A DNA stretch of 54,347 bases from Candidatus Fimousia stercorigallinarum (GTDB lineage Bacteria > Bacillota > Clostridia > Lachnospirales > Lachnospiraceae): the NCBI GenBank assembly GCA_018715775.1, contig DVKZ01000019.1:1-54347 (forward strand). Reading direction: 5' to 3'. A model generated the notes under the pieces. That model made no database searches and was not told the origin of the DNA. It worked only from the letters and a program-made list of their open reading frames with translations. A program made the position numbers and the translations under genes. Shown here piece by piece: positions 24,725 to 33,677 of this stretch (position 1 is its first letter; each line of letters opens with the position of its first letter).

Positions 24725-26488
24725 TCACATCATATTCAAAAGACCGGCTGCGGATGATTCTAATTTTTCCTTTGCACATCTAATCTCTTCCGCCTGCTCT
24801 TTCGTGATCGTCTCAGGCTTTGTTTTAGAAATGCTCTTCCTCAGCTGTCTCATATCTGATTTTATCGCAGAACGTGTACTTCGGTCAATTTCTTTTTTAT
24901 GCTGACGCAAAAGATTATCCACCCGGTTTACGAAATTTTCAGATTCAAATCGGATATCCAGCCATTCTTTATGTTCCGCATCTTCATTTTCATACATTGC
25001 AGCATCGCGTCTTGCACGTTCAATTTCTTCTTCCGTCATATTATTGCTGGACGTGATCGTAATCTCCTGTTCTTTTCCAGTTCCGAGATCTTTTGCCGAT
25101 ACTTTAACGATTCCATTTACATCAATATCAAACGTTACTTCAATTTGAGGAACCCCCGCCATCGCGCGTTTAATTCCCTTTAATCTGAAATTGCCTAACA
25201 GTTTATTATCTCTGGCAAACTGTCTTTCCCCCTGATAAACCTTGATATCCACCGCCGTCTGGAAATTCATCGCCGTGGAAAAGATCTTGCTCTGGCGCAC
25301 CGGAATGGTTGTATTCCGCTCAATCACACGATTACATACACCTCCAACCGTTTCAATAGACAATGACAGCGGTGTAACATCCATTAAGATCAGATCTGCC
25401 GCTGCACTGCCGGCAGACAGATTTCCGCCGAGCTTACCACCCTGGATCGCTGCTCCCATAGCTACGCATTCATCCGGATTCATATTTTTTGACGGTTCCT
25501 TTCCCGTCAATTGTCTGACTTTATTCTGTACCGCGGGGATTCTCGTAGACCCGCCGACAAGCAATACTTTTTGAAGATCGGACGAAGTGATTCCGGCATC
25601 TTGCATCGCCATACGAACCGGACCGGCCGTCCGTTCGACAAGATCGTAGGTCAGACGGTCAAACGTTTCTCGCGTAATATTCATTTCCATATGTTTCGGA
25701 CCGGTGGAATCTACAATAATAAACGGTAGATTCACCTGAACGCTCTGTGCAAAGGAAAGTTCCTTTTTTACGCGTTCTGCTTCTTCCTTTACCCGCTGCA
25801 TGGCCGTCACATCTTTTCTTAAATTAATTCTTTCCGTCTTCTGGAATTCCGTGAGCATATAATCGCAGAGCTTCTGATCAAAATCATCTCCGCCGAGATG
25901 GTTATCTCCTGCCGTTGCGAGTACCTCAATCAATCCGTCACCAATCTCTATGATCGAAACATCGAAAGTTCCTCCCCCCAGATCATAGACGAGAATCTTC
26001 TGGGGCTGTCCGTGATCCAGCCCATAAGCTAACGCTGCTGCTGTCGGTTCATTAATGATTCTCTTGACTTCCAGCCCTGCGATCCGTCCGGCGTCCTTTG
26101 TTGCCTGTCTCTGTGCATCATTAAAATAAGCCGGTACAGTAATCACGGCTTCATGAATCGATTCTCCGATATATTCTTCTGCATCTTTTCTCAGTTTCTG
26201 CAAGATCATTGCTGAAATTTCCTGGGCAGTGTAGGATTTTCCATTTAATTTATGTCTTTTATCCGATCCCATATCCCTCTTAATCGAAAGAATTGTCTCT
26301 TCCGCATTTACCGCTGCCTGTCTCTTCGCTGTTTCTCCGACTAATCTTTCTCCGCGTTTGCTGTATGCTACGACTGACGGAGTTGTCCGGTTTCCTTCTG
26401 CATTCACGACAACGACCGGCTGATCGCCTTCCATGACCGCTACACAGCTGTTTGTCGTTCCAAGGTCTATTCCGATTACTTTACCCAT
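24725..26488 (-). CDS. Hsp70 (DnaK/HscA-like) chaperone, accessory copy
   Basis: 587 residues, shorter than usual DnaK (about 610-640). The ATPase domain carries [59 protein letters not shown] and [11 protein letters not shown]. The substrate-binding domain starts near 365 ([13 protein letters not shown]) and the lid is shortened. It is not in the usual hrcA-grpE-dnaK-dnaJ order and has no CIRCE element upstream, so it looks like a second Hsp70 working with the J protein next to it. An earlier start at 26509 lacks a ribosome site; AGGAGGAAG precedes the ATG at 26488. Confidence 0.9.
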   Translation of the reverse strand: MGKVIGIDLGTTNSCVAVMEGDQPVVVVNAEGNRTTPSVVAYSKRGERLVGETAKRQAAVNAEETILSIKRDMGSDKRHKLNGKSYTAQEISAMILQKLRKDAEEYIGESIHEAVITVPAYFNDAQRQATKDAGRIAGLEVKRIINEPTAAALAYGLDHGQPQKILVYDLGGGTFDVSIIEIGDGLIEVLATAGDNHLGGDDFDQKLCDYMLTEFQKTERINLRKDVTAMQRVKEEAERVKKELSFAQSVQVNLPFIIVDSTGPKHMEMNITRETFDRLTYDLVERTAGPVRMAMQDAGITSSDLQKVLLVGGSTRIPAVQNKVRQLTGKEPSKNMNPDECVAMGAAIQGGKLGGNLSAGSAAADLILMDVTPLSLSIETVGGVCNRVIERNTTIPVRQSKIFSTAMNFQTAVDIKVYQGERQFARDNKLLGNFRLKGIKRAMAGVPQIEVTFDIDVNGIVKVSAKDLGTGKEQEITITSSNNMTEEEIERARRDAAMYENEDAEHKEWLDIRFESENFVNRVDNLLRQHKKEIDRSTRSAIKSDMRQLRKSISKTKPETITKEQAEEIRCAKEKLESSAAGLLNMM

Positions 26489-26553
26489 AAACTTCCTCCT
26501 GTATATCAAAATAATAAAATTTTCATCTAAAATTACCGATTATCACAATGAAC

Positions 26554-26562
26554 ACTATACCA
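26554..26562 (-). promoter_or_regulatory. Possible extended -10 promoter of the Hsp70-J pair
   Basis: TGGTATAGT on the minus strand fits TGN plus TATAAT with one mismatch. No good -35 is seen. It is about 65 nt upstream of the ATG. Confidence 0.4.
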
Positions 26563-26664
26563 TAAATTCATAAAGGTAAAATTAACTGATTATAAAATTT
26601 TTTAAAACAAATTTGTTAGTTAATTTTTTGTCATGAATTACTAAAAAAAATACATATTTTGCTA

Positions 26665-26693
26665 TTGATTTTTGTGTAAAAAAGCGATTAAAT
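26665..26693 (+). promoter_or_regulatory. Possible promoter of pta
   Basis: TTGATT (26665-26670), 17 nt, TTAAAT (26688-26693). The leader to the ATG at 26786 would be about 85 nt. Just upstream, AAAATTAACT (26578-26587) and AGTTAATTTTTT (from 26618) form an A/T-rich inverted repeat between the divergent genes. Confidence 0.45.
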
Positions 26694-26785
26694 GTAAGTA
26701 ACAGAAATTTTGTCTAAATAGAAGACCTTGGTCGACATATAAGGACACGAAAAACATAACACACTATTTAGGAGGTATTTGAAAC

Positions 26786-27772
26786 ATGAGTTATGGATTT
26801 GGACATATGATTGACATCTTAAAGAAAGATCCAAAGAAAATCGTATTTACAGAAGGTGCGGATCCACGTATCTTAGAAGCTGCTTCTCGTTTATTAGCAA
26901 GTTATTTCCTTCATCCGATTTTGATCGGAAAAGAATCGGAGATCTATGATTCTGCTGAAGAAGCTGGTTATAACATTCGTGGTGCTGAGATCATCGATCC
27001 TGATAAATACGACAGATTCGATGAGATGGTTGAACTGTTCTGCGAGATTCGCAAATCAAAGGGAATGACTCCTGAAAAAGCAGAACCGATCTTAAGAAGT
27101 CCGAACTATTTTGGTACTATGTTAGTAAAAATGGGCGTTGCTGATGCTCTTCTCGGCGGTGCAACTTACTCTACTGCTGATACTGTACGCCCTGCTCTTC
27201 AGATCATCAAAACAAAACCGGGGAACAGAATCGTATCATCCTGCTTTATCTTAGTTCGTCCGGCTGCTTCCGGTGCAAACGAAGTATTAGCTATGGGTGA
27301 CTGTGCGATCAACATCGCTCCATCTGAAGATGATTTAGTAGAAATCGGTATTGAAACAGCAAAATGTGCAACGATCTTCGGTATTGATCCTAAAGTTGCT
27401 TACTTAAGCTATTCTTCTTTCGGTTCCGGTGCAGGCCCAACAGTTGATATGATGAGCAACGCTGCAAAACGTGCTGCTGAATTAGCTCCTGAATTTGATA
27501 TTGAAGGAGAACTTCAGTTTGATGCTGCTGTATCTCCAAATACAGCTAAGATCAAATGCCCAGGTTCTAAAGTAGCAGGCCATGCAAATACATTTATCTT
27601 CCCTGACATCAATGCAGGTAATATCGGATATAAAATCGCACAACGTCTTGGACAGTTCGATGCTTACGGACCGATCCTCCTTGGATTAAATGCTCCGATC
27701 AATGACTTATCTCGTGGATGTAATGCGATTGAAATTTATTCTATGGCAATCATTACTGCCGCTTTAGCATAA
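26786..27772 (+). CDS. pta: Phosphate acetyltransferase
   Basis: 328 residues, the short form of Pta. It exchanges the CoA of acetyl-CoA for phosphate, giving acetyl phosphate for ATP formation by acetate kinase. Family blocks: IVFTEGADPRILEAASRL near 20, GGATYSTADTVRPALQII near 125, YSSFGSGAGPTVDMM near 211, CPGSKVAGHANTFIFPDINAGNIGYK near 260 and APINDLSRGC near 308. The PTB branch (phosphotransbutyrylase) is similar, but these blocks fit Pta better. AGGAGG precedes the ATG. No ackA lies next to it, so the kinase must be elsewhere. Confidence 0.93.
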   Translation: MSYGFGHMIDILKKDPKKIVFTEGADPRILEAASRLLASYFLHPILIGKESEIYDSAEEAGYNIRGAEIIDPDKYDRFDEMVELFCEIRKSKGMTPEKAEPILRSPNYFGTMLVKMGVADALLGGATYSTADTVRPALQIIKTKPGNRIVSSCFILVRPAASGANEVLAMGDCAINIAPSEDDLVEIGIETAKCATIFGIDPKVAYLSYSSFGSGAGPTVDMMSNAAKRAAELAPEFDIEGELQFDAAVSPNTAKIKCPGSKVAGHANTFIFPDINAGNIGYKIAQRLGQFDAYGPILLGLNAPINDLSRGCNAIEIYSMAIITAALA

Positions 27773-27794
27773 ACTGATTGCAGAGATTATAAAA

Positions 27795-27862
27795 GAGAAG
27801 AAGCAATCCGGTATAGAGTTCGGAACTTGAAAAAGTCTGAATTCTATGGGATTGCCTCTTCT
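27795..27862. terminator. Long imperfect hairpin after pta
   Basis: AGAAGAAGCAATCC near 27796-27809 faces GGATTGCCTCTTCT (27849-27862). Inside, ATAGAGTTC faces GAATTCTAT; each stem has one mismatch. There is no T-run on the plus strand but a T-rich run on the minus strand. It may mark the end of both pta and the convergent small gene. Confidence 0.5.
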
Positions 27863-27894
27863 ACCAGTCATATTAGGATGATAAATATACTTTA

Positions 27895-28272
27895 TTACAG
27901 CATCATCCAGATTCCGAAAAGAAGAACGCCGCACACAAACAAAATGCAGATTGTTTTTAACGCGGTCAATCCGCTTTTCTTCCATGAATCTTCTGTTTTT
28001 TCTGCTTGCTGTATTTCTTCATCTTCTTTCCATCCGCTTTGCATCTCTTCCAGATCCCAACGCTGTCTGAGATTCTTCAATAAGGTTTTTGCCTTCTTTT
28101 GATTTTCATCATCGATATAAAGATCTGTTCCGTAGGAAGAAAAATCGCTTGGAATTTTTAAATACTCTCCGCTTTCGCTTTCTTTCGAATAACACGAAAT
28201 ATGCTCTTCTTTCAAAACATCCATGTATTCTTTGAATTGCAACGAATCCTGAAGACTATATAATTTCATCAT
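27895..28272 (-). CDS. DUF2007-like domain protein with C-terminal membrane helix
   Basis: 125 residues. The first 70 or so (KLYSLQDSLQFKEYMDVLKEEHI, then GTDLYIDDENQKKAKTLLKN) resemble the small DUF2007 ferredoxin-like fold, proposed as a signal-transducing or ligand-binding module of unknown ligand. A charged linker and one membrane helix (LTALKTICILFVCGVLLFGIW) follow, giving a tail-anchored topology with the domain in the cytosol. AAGGAGG precedes the start. It lies 106 bp downstream of the DUF975 gene on the same strand. The family call is tentative. Confidence 0.65.
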   Translation of the reverse strand: MMKLYSLQDSLQFKEYMDVLKEEHISCYSKESESGEYLKIPSDFSSYGTDLYIDDENQKKAKTLLKNLRQRWDLEEMQSGWKEDEEIQQAEKTEDSWKKSGLTALKTICILFVCGVLLFGIWMML

Positions 28273-28378
28273 ACTGCTTTTCCTCCTTATTAATCATTCT
28301 GTCATGTTATTATGACTATATCATATGAATATTACAAAAAGCTTACAAAAAATCAACCGATTCCTTATGATTTTCCTC

Positions 28379-29176
28379 TTACTTTAATCTGTGATACAAC
28401 TCTGCGTCAGTTGCCATGATATATGGATTCACCCAGAAAATTCCGGCAATTCCCAATGTAATCGTACTTAAAAACTTCCATAAAATAAAGGACAGACCAA
28501 GTACAAAAGTATTCCATTTATTCCCATACATCATCTCCCTGCTCCTTGCAAATGCCTCTTCTTTTGTCATATTTGGATTTTCTGCAAGCAGATACGGTAT
28601 CATATAATATTCATAAGATTTCACAATTCCCGGAATGATAAATAGCAACGTCCACAAAAGCAGATAGAGATTCTTAAAAAAGGTGATCTTTACAACATTC
28701 AGATAATGCGATCCCTGAAATCCGAATAAAATCTCTTTCACCTCTGCCGGTTCGTGTGCATTCTTCAGGAAAAAGCGGCTTCCGCCGACTTCCGCTACGT
28801 TTAGAACAAAGATCTGCATGAATATTCCTGCTAATGCGATCAACAGGAAAAAGACACCGAATACCGTGCCGGTAAGCAGTCTCCAGACCGCGATCGGCGA
28901 TATCTCATCCGCTATCAGCCTGGACGCATTATCAACAGCCGTTCCCACTGCACCGGAAATGCCGGATGAAGAGTCTTCCCAATCCATAAATTCATTTTCC
29001 ACAAATTCTGTTACGCTATGGTTCACATCAGTATATGAGGAATCCTCAGAATCTGATCCCGCATTGGAACCGCTTCCCGTGATAACGGTAATGATCAGCG
29101 CCACCAGAACACATTTCCAATAATTTCTCCGAAATGCTTTTTTCGCTCTCTCTTTTAATTCTTCCCTTGTCCACAT
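28379..29176 (-). CDS. DUF975-family membrane protein
   Basis: 265 residues. The start MWTREELKERAKKAFRRNYWKCVLVALI is the hallmark of DUF975, a family of integral membrane proteins of unknown role common in Firmicutes. A hydrophilic insert rich in Ser/Asp (residues 35-90) follows, then four or five membrane segments including LFGVFFLLIALAGIF-like and LLLWTLLFIIPGIVKSY. The motif ENPNMTKEEAFARSREMMYGNKW is also family typical. The ribosome site is GTAGGAGAG. No function can be assigned. Confidence 0.85.
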   Translation of the reverse strand: MWTREELKERAKKAFRRNYWKCVLVALIITVITGSGSNAGSDSEDSSYTDVNHSVTEFVENEFMDWEDSSSGISGAVGTAVDNASRLIADEISPIAVWRLLTGTVFGVFFLLIALAGIFMQIFVLNVAEVGGSRFFLKNAHEPAEVKEILFGFQGSHYLNVVKITFFKNLYLLLWTLLFIIPGIVKSYEYYMIPYLLAENPNMTKEEAFARSREMMYGNKWNTFVLGLSFILWKFLSTITLGIAGIFWVNPYIMATDAELYHRLK

Positions 29177-29321
29177 ATTTTTCTCTCCTACATCGTTATA
29201 AACTTTTTCTTTACCTACATTATATCAGAAAATAAGCTGTTAATTCTTACAAATCATTAACTTTTTTTATCTTTAATATATATATAACGTATATTCGAAG
29301 CAAATTGTGACAATTTTTTTA

Positions 29322-29942
29322 TTAACGAATAAAATTTGTTCGATAATCCCGTTCCGTTTCCGGTAATGCGATCCCGCTCTTCTTTCCGGCATCGATACAC
29401 TTGATCATCCATGCAAGATTGCGCGCCAGATTGCGCATCGTCTGCAGGCCTTCTTCATCCTTTTGTGCTTCTCCCGGAATAGTGCCATGCACATTGTTCC
29501 AGTAAGTTGATCCTGCAACCGGCATCTGGGAAATGCCAAAATACTTATTCAGACAGTCAAAGGATGCTGTCGTTCCTCCCCTTCTGGCTACAGCGACAGA
29601 TGCCCCCGGTTTAAATTGAAATGCGTAGCTGCTGCTATAGAAAACCCGGTCTAAAAACGATAAGATCCTTCCGCTTGGATGAGCATAATATACCGGTGTA
29701 CCAAAAATGAAACCATCCGCTTCCTTTGCCTTTGCAACAAATTCATTCACCGCATCATCCGTAAATACACAGCCATTCTCATTGCAATTACCGCATCCGA
29801 TACAATCTCTGATCGGTTTGCCCCCAAGCTGTACAATTTCATATTCAATTCCTTCCTTTTCCAGCTGTTTTCCGATTTCCTTCAGTGCCGTACCAGTGTT
29901 TCCGTTTTCCTTTGGACTTCCATTTAACATTAATACTTTCAT
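29322..29942 (-). CDS. Flavodoxin-like NAD(P)H:FMN oxidoreductase family protein
   Basis: 206 residues. Starts with the flavin-phosphate loop MKVLMLNGSPKENGNTGTAL and has the NADPH-dependent FMN reductase fold. The block CIGCGNCNENGCVF has four Cys in a ferredoxin-like spacing and is typical of clostridial members. GTPVYYAHPSGRILSFLDRVFY is the flavin-ring region. It probably uses FMN and may be an iron-sulfur flavoprotein relative. An earlier start at 30002 is unlikely, since AGGAGGC lies correctly before the ATG at 29942. It follows the aconitase-like operon after a hairpin. Confidence 0.88.
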   Translation of the reverse strand: MKVLMLNGSPKENGNTGTALKEIGKQLEKEGIEYEIVQLGGKPIRDCIGCGNCNENGCVFTDDAVNEFVAKAKEADGFIFGTPVYYAHPSGRILSFLDRVFYSSSYAFQFKPGASVAVARRGGTTASFDCLNKYFGISQMPVAGSTYWNNVHGTIPGEAQKDEEGLQTMRNLARNLAWMIKCIDAGKKSGIALPETERDYRTNFIR

Positions 29943-29963
29943 TTTTTGCCTCCTTATAAAATA

Positions 29964-29999
29964 CTCCTTCTTATCCGATGACTCTCGCATAAGAAGGAG
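29964..29999 (-). terminator. Hairpin between the aconitase-like operon and the flavodoxin gene
   Basis: CTCCTTCTTAT (29964-29974) and ATAAGAAGGAG (29989-29999) form a perfect 11-bp stem. On the minus strand TATTTTAT follows, a weak U-tract, so some read-through into the flavodoxin gene is likely. Confidence 0.6.
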
Positions 30000-30007
30000 C
30001 ATATTTC

Positions 30008-31255
30008 TTAAATCTCCGGTACTGTGATCACGCCGGTTATCGCCGATGCCGCAGCAGTTGCCGGTGACCCAAGATAAATCTGTACCTTATTCGTTCCCAT
30101 TCTGCCTAAGAAATTACGGTTATTCGTTGCCATAACAACCTCATCATCGGATAAGATGCCGCATGCCCTTCCGCAGCATAAACCACATCCAGGCTGCGTA
30201 ACAATGGCTCCCGCTTTTAGAAACGTGGATAAATACCCCGCTTTGCTCGCATCCAAATATACCTGACGGCTGGCAGGCGTAATGATCAGCTTCACATAGT
30301 CGGCAACTTTTTTCCCTTCCAGGATTTTAGCTGCAACTGCAAGATCTTCCAGTCTTCCATTCGTACAGGAACCAATGAATACCTGATCCAGTTTTGTGCC
30401 TGCAACTTCCGCTACATCTTTGATGTTATCTACTTGAGACGGGCAGGCAGTTACCGGAACAAAATCCTCGGCATTATATTCCATCACGCGGCAGTATTTT
30501 GCATCCTCATCTGCGCGAATCCATTCGATGTCGGACAGTTTTACATTTGAAAATTCTGCTGTCTTCTCATCCGGAGCAAAAATGGCTGCTTTTGCACCCG
30601 CTTCTACCGACATATTTGACATTGTAAGGCGGGAAGCAATAGACATATTTTCAAATGTCGAACCATGAAATTCCAGGCACTTATATGTTGCTCCATCCGC
30701 TCTCAGATCACCGATCAGACGTAAAATAACATCTTTTGATGTAACATTAGAAGGAAGTTCGCCATTTACGACAATCTTGATCGTTTCCGGCACGCGGATC
30801 CACATTTCTCCGGTTCCTAAAATGGATGCCATTTCTGTATATCCGATCCCTGATGAGAAACATCCGACACCTCCATATGTCGTCGTATGGGAATCCGTTC
30901 CAAATACAATATTCCCCGGTTTTGCGTACCCTTTTTCCGGCATCAGCTGATGGCAGATCCCGTCGCTTCTATGTACGTGTGTCAATCCGTACTCTTTAAC
31001 AAACTGATCGCCAATCTTAAAATGACGGACATCTTCTACCGCACTCGTTGGTACGAGGTGGTCATAAATCAATACAACTTTGTCCGGATCCCAGATCTTT
31101 GAAAATCCCATTTCTTTGAATTTTTCTGCTACAAATGGGATAAAAATATCATGGATCATTACGCGGTCAACAGAAACTGTTACGATCTGACCGGGAGTCA
31201 GAGACTTTGCTCCTACATTATTCATAATGATCTTTTCAATTAATGTATTTCCCAT
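30008..31255 (-). CDS. Aconitase-family large subunit, 3-isopropylmalate dehydratase type (second pair)
   Basis: 415 residues, the archaeal/clostridial LeuC length. The Fe-S ligands look complete: GSCTNGR and the GCGLCCGRACG block supply three Cys for a [4Fe-4S] cluster. IVFGTDSHTTTYGGVGCFSSGIGYTE is the usual active-site stretch. With the small subunit just upstream it would isomerise a malate-type substrate by dehydration and rehydration: 2- to 3-isopropylmalate in leucine synthesis, or citramalate/citraconate. No leuA or leuB lies nearby, so the pathway is not fixed. AGGAGG precedes the ATG. It is last in the operon. Confidence 0.85.
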   Translation of the reverse strand: MGNTLIEKIIMNNVGAKSLTPGQIVTVSVDRVMIHDIFIPFVAEKFKEMGFSKIWDPDKVVLIYDHLVPTSAVEDVRHFKIGDQFVKEYGLTHVHRSDGICHQLMPEKGYAKPGNIVFGTDSHTTTYGGVGCFSSGIGYTEMASILGTGEMWIRVPETIKIVVNGELPSNVTSKDVILRLIGDLRADGATYKCLEFHGSTFENMSIASRLTMSNMSVEAGAKAAIFAPDEKTAEFSNVKLSDIEWIRADEDAKYCRVMEYNAEDFVPVTACPSQVDNIKDVAEVAGTKLDQVFIGSCTNGRLEDLAVAAKILEGKKVADYVKLIITPASRQVYLDASKAGYLSTFLKAGAIVTQPGCGLCCGRACGILSDDEVVMATNNRNFLGRMGTNKVQIYLGSPATAAASAITGVITVPEI

Positions 31256-31267
31256 GCTCCAATCCTC

Positions 31268-31762
31268 CTATTTCGTAATACCGTTTCGTTTCTGCATCGC
31301 TCTTACAAGTCCGCCTGCATTGATAATATCCATCAGATTATCCGGTAAGGAATGAATCGGATATTCTTTTCCTTCGTGCTCGATCGATCTGCCCAGTGTC
31401 ACGGTTAACGTATCACCTTCTTTGACAACATCCTGGATCTGATCGTTCTCAATCAATAATAATCCATTATTAATGGAATTGCGGAAAAAAATACGTGCAT
31501 ATGATTTTGCGATCACACAGCTGACTTTTAGCGCCTTAATGATTTCCGGCGCCTGCTCTCTGGAAGAACCACAGCCGAAATTTTTACCGGCAACAATAAT
31601 ATCTCCTTCGCAGATCTGAGATGCCAATTCCGGACGAAGCGGTGAAAATCCATATGGTTTCATATCTTCTACTGTTGGAAGAGCTAAATACTCTGTCGGT
31701 ATGATAATATCTGTATCAATATCATCACCAAGGACCCATACTTTACCTGCAAATTTATTCAT
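31268..31762 (-). CDS. Aconitase-family small subunit, 3-isopropylmalate dehydratase type (second pair)
   Basis: 164 residues. The swivel domain shows VWVLGDDIDTDIIIP and the strongly conserved GKNFGCGSSREQAPEIIKALKVSCVIAKSYARIFFRNSINNGL. The substrate loop reads EYLALP. In homoaconitase this loop is YLRT, while isopropylmalate isomerases have hydrophobic residues, so a hydrophobic side chain on the substrate is expected. An earlier start at 31786 is less likely; AGGAGGCAGGTACAA precedes this ATG, which overlaps the stop of the upstream large subunit gene by 8 bp. It pairs with the gene 12 bp downstream. Confidence 0.85.
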   Translation of the reverse strand: MNKFAGKVWVLGDDIDTDIIIPTEYLALPTVEDMKPYGFSPLRPELASQICEGDIIVAGKNFGCGSSREQAPEIIKALKVSCVIAKSYARIFFRNSINNGLLLIENDQIQDVVKEGDTLTVTLGRSIEHEGKEYPIHSLPDNLMDIINAGGLVRAMQKRNGITK

Positions 31763-33014
31763 TTGTACCTGCCTCCTGACTCTCAATATATCCTGTGATC
31801 GCAGCGCGTGTCACGGTTTCCGCTGATGCGAGATAAACTTTGGAGCTCGGATGTCCTGCTCGGCCCTTAAAGTTACGGGTTCCGGTAGAAACCAGCACTT
31901 CGTTTTCTCCGATCACGCCCTGACAGCTTCCCCAGCAGACGCTGCAGTTTGCATTCATGATCTGTGCTCCCGCTTCCATTAATGTATCCATAATTCCTTC
32001 TTCCAGTGCCTGAAGATATACTTCATTTGATGCCGGAGCAACAATAAAACGTACATTGTCTTTTACTTTCTTATTTTTCAATAATCTGGCTGCCACACGC
32101 AGATCATCGATCCGTCCGTTGTTACAGGAGCCTAAAAATGCCTGATCGATCTTCACTTTTCCAAGCTGCTCTAACGGGACAACATCATCCACAAAATCCG
32201 GACGGGCTGCGACTGGTTTAATCTTACTCAGATCATAGTGATATACTTTTTCAAATACTGCATCCTGGTCGCTGATATACATGTGTTCCACTTTTCTTCC
32301 ACGAGAATGCACATATTCGATCACTTTTAAATCCGGTTCTACAATACCGGTCTTTGCTCCTGCTTCTACACATAGATTACATAACACCATTCGATCATTG
32401 ATACTCAGATTGTGCGCACCCTCTCCGCCAAACTCCATGATCTTATAATTGGCTCCGTTGGCCCCGATATCCCCGATGATCGTTAAGATCAGATCCCTCG
32501 GATAAACACCTTTTTGCAGCTTTCCGGTTAAATTAAAACGAATCGTTTCCGGAACGAGAACCCAAGACTGTCCGGTTACCATTCCGTACAATAAATCCGT
32601 ACAGCCGACACCGGTTCCAAATGCGCCAAGCGCCCCATAACTGCATGTATGAGAATCCGCTCCGAAAATCAGTTCTCCCGGACATACGTAGTCTTCCAAC
32701 ATGATCTGATGACAGACTCCCTGTCCTTCGTACAGTTTAATTCCCTGTTCTTTCGCAAAATTCCGCATCTTCTTATGCGCTTCTGCCGTTTTCGGATTTT
32801 CTGCCGGAACATTGTGATCCATAATAAATACAATTTTATCTTTATCTGCGATCTGCGGATTTTTTAACTGATGATAAAACATATCGATCGTCAAGTGCGT
32901 TGTACCATCATTGGACATCATACGATCCAGCGTTACCGTATGGATATCTCCCGGTTTAACAGATTTTACCCCGGCTGCTTTTGCAATAATTTTTTCGCCT
33001 ATTGTCATTCCCAT
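31755..33014 (-). CDS. Aconitase-family large subunit, divergent (first pair)
   Basis: About 419 residues. Overall it follows LeuC (MTIGEKIIAKAAGVKSVKPGD, ELIFGADSHTCSYGALGAFGTGVG). Several cluster-region motifs are unusual: SCNNGRIDDL in place of SCTNGR, and NCSVCWGSC in place of GCGxC. The three cluster cysteines are still present. These changes suggest a substrate different from the second pair, for example citraconate or 2,3-dimethylmalate as in DmdAB of nicotinate fermenters, but this is inference. The start at 33014 has GAGGTG seven bases upstream; 33008 is also possible. It begins 5 bp after its small subunit gene. Confidence 0.82.
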   Translation of the reverse strand: MGMTIGEKIIAKAAGVKSVKPGDIHTVTLDRMMSNDGTTHLTIDMFYHQLKNPQIADKDKIVFIMDHNVPAENPKTAEAHKKMRNFAKEQGIKLYEGQGVCHQIMLEDYVCPGELIFGADSHTCSYGALGAFGTGVGCTDLLYGMVTGQSWVLVPETIRFNLTGKLQKGVYPRDLILTIIGDIGANGANYKIMEFGGEGAHNLSINDRMVLCNLCVEAGAKTGIVEPDLKVIEYVHSRGRKVEHMYISDQDAVFEKVYHYDLSKIKPVAARPDFVDDVVPLEQLGKVKIDQAFLGSCNNGRIDDLRVAARLLKNKKVKDNVRFIVAPASNEVYLQALEEGIMDTLMEAGAQIMNANCSVCWGSCQGVIGENEVLVSTGTRNFKGRAGHPSSKVYLASAETVTRAAITGYIESQEAGTNE

Positions 33015-33018
33015 ATGC

Positions 33019-33501
33019 TTACACCTCACCATTATTCAAATAATTGATCAATCCGCCTTTATCAAGAATTGTCTGCATTAATTCCGGCAGTTTTGTACAT
33101 GCATATTGTTTCTCATTGTAGATGATACTTCCCTTTGATAAATCCAGTTCCACTTCTTCCGATTCTTTCACATCATCATACAATTCCTTACATACAAGCA
33201 CAGGAAGCCCGACATTGATCGCATTACGGTAAAAGATCCTTGCAAATGATTTTGCGATCACGGCTTTAATTCCCAGTGCTTTTAAAACAGATGGTGCCTG
33301 TTCTCTCGAAGAACCACATCCAAAATTTTCTGCTGCTACGATCACATCTCCCGGCTCCACTTTCTGTGCAAATTCAGGATCCAGTGACTCAAATGTATAA
33401 CCTTTCATTTCATCAATATTAGGCAGCAGCAAATATTGTGATGCGATGATCTGATCGGTATCCACATCATTATGAAATTTCCATACTCGGCTTTTGCTCA
33501 T
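33019..33501 (-). CDS. Aconitase-family small subunit (first pair)
   Basis: 160 residues. WKFHNDVDTDQIIAS and AAENFGCGSSREQAPSVLKALGIKAVIAKSFARIFYRNAINVGL mark a LeuD-type swivel subunit. The substrate loop is QYLLLP, hydrophobic like that of isopropylmalate isomerases and unlike the YLRT of homoaconitase. It is the first gene of the four-gene operon (small, large, small, large), with TTAGGAGG before the ATG and a promoter about 75 bp upstream. Confidence 0.85.
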   Translation of the reverse strand: MSKSRVWKFHNDVDTDQIIASQYLLLPNIDEMKGYTFESLDPEFAQKVEPGDVIVAAENFGCGSSREQAPSVLKALGIKAVIAKSFARIFYRNAINVGLPVLVCKELYDDVKESEEVELDLSKGSIIYNEKQYACTKLPELMQTILDKGGLINYLNNGEV

Positions 33502-33569
33502 TAAAACTTCCTCCTAACATAATCTCAGGCATCACGATTACATTTAATTGCGAAAATACCTTAATTTAT

Positions 33570-33598
33570 AGAATACAGTAAAATTATACAGAATTCAA
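33570..33598 (-). promoter_or_regulatory. Promoter of the aconitase-like operon
   Basis: TTGAAT (33598-33593) and TATTCT (33575-33570), 17 nt apart on the minus strand. No T-box or leucine leader peptide was seen in the short leader. Confidence 0.55.
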
Positions 33599-33623
33599 GT
33601 ATTCGTCCTTTCGTATTTTCACA

Positions 33624-33665
33624 CAAAAAAACCACTCATCCGGACATTACTGCCAGATAAATGGT
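33624..33665 (-). terminator. Terminator of the DeoR regulator gene
   Basis: On the minus strand ACCATTTATC pairs with GATGAGTGGT (10 bp with two G-U), followed by seven T. Confidence 0.85.
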
Positions 33666-33677
33666 TTTCCACATGAT

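Noticed and set aside
26510..26785. CIRCE or other heat-shock operator upstream of the Hsp70 gene
   Set aside because: No TTAGCACTC-N9-GAGTGCTAA was found. The only inverted repeat is a plain A/T-rich one.
33502..33569. T-box or leucine attenuator before the aconitase-like operon
   Set aside because: The leader is about 65 nt with no specifier stem, no T-box sequence and no leader peptide with Leu codons.
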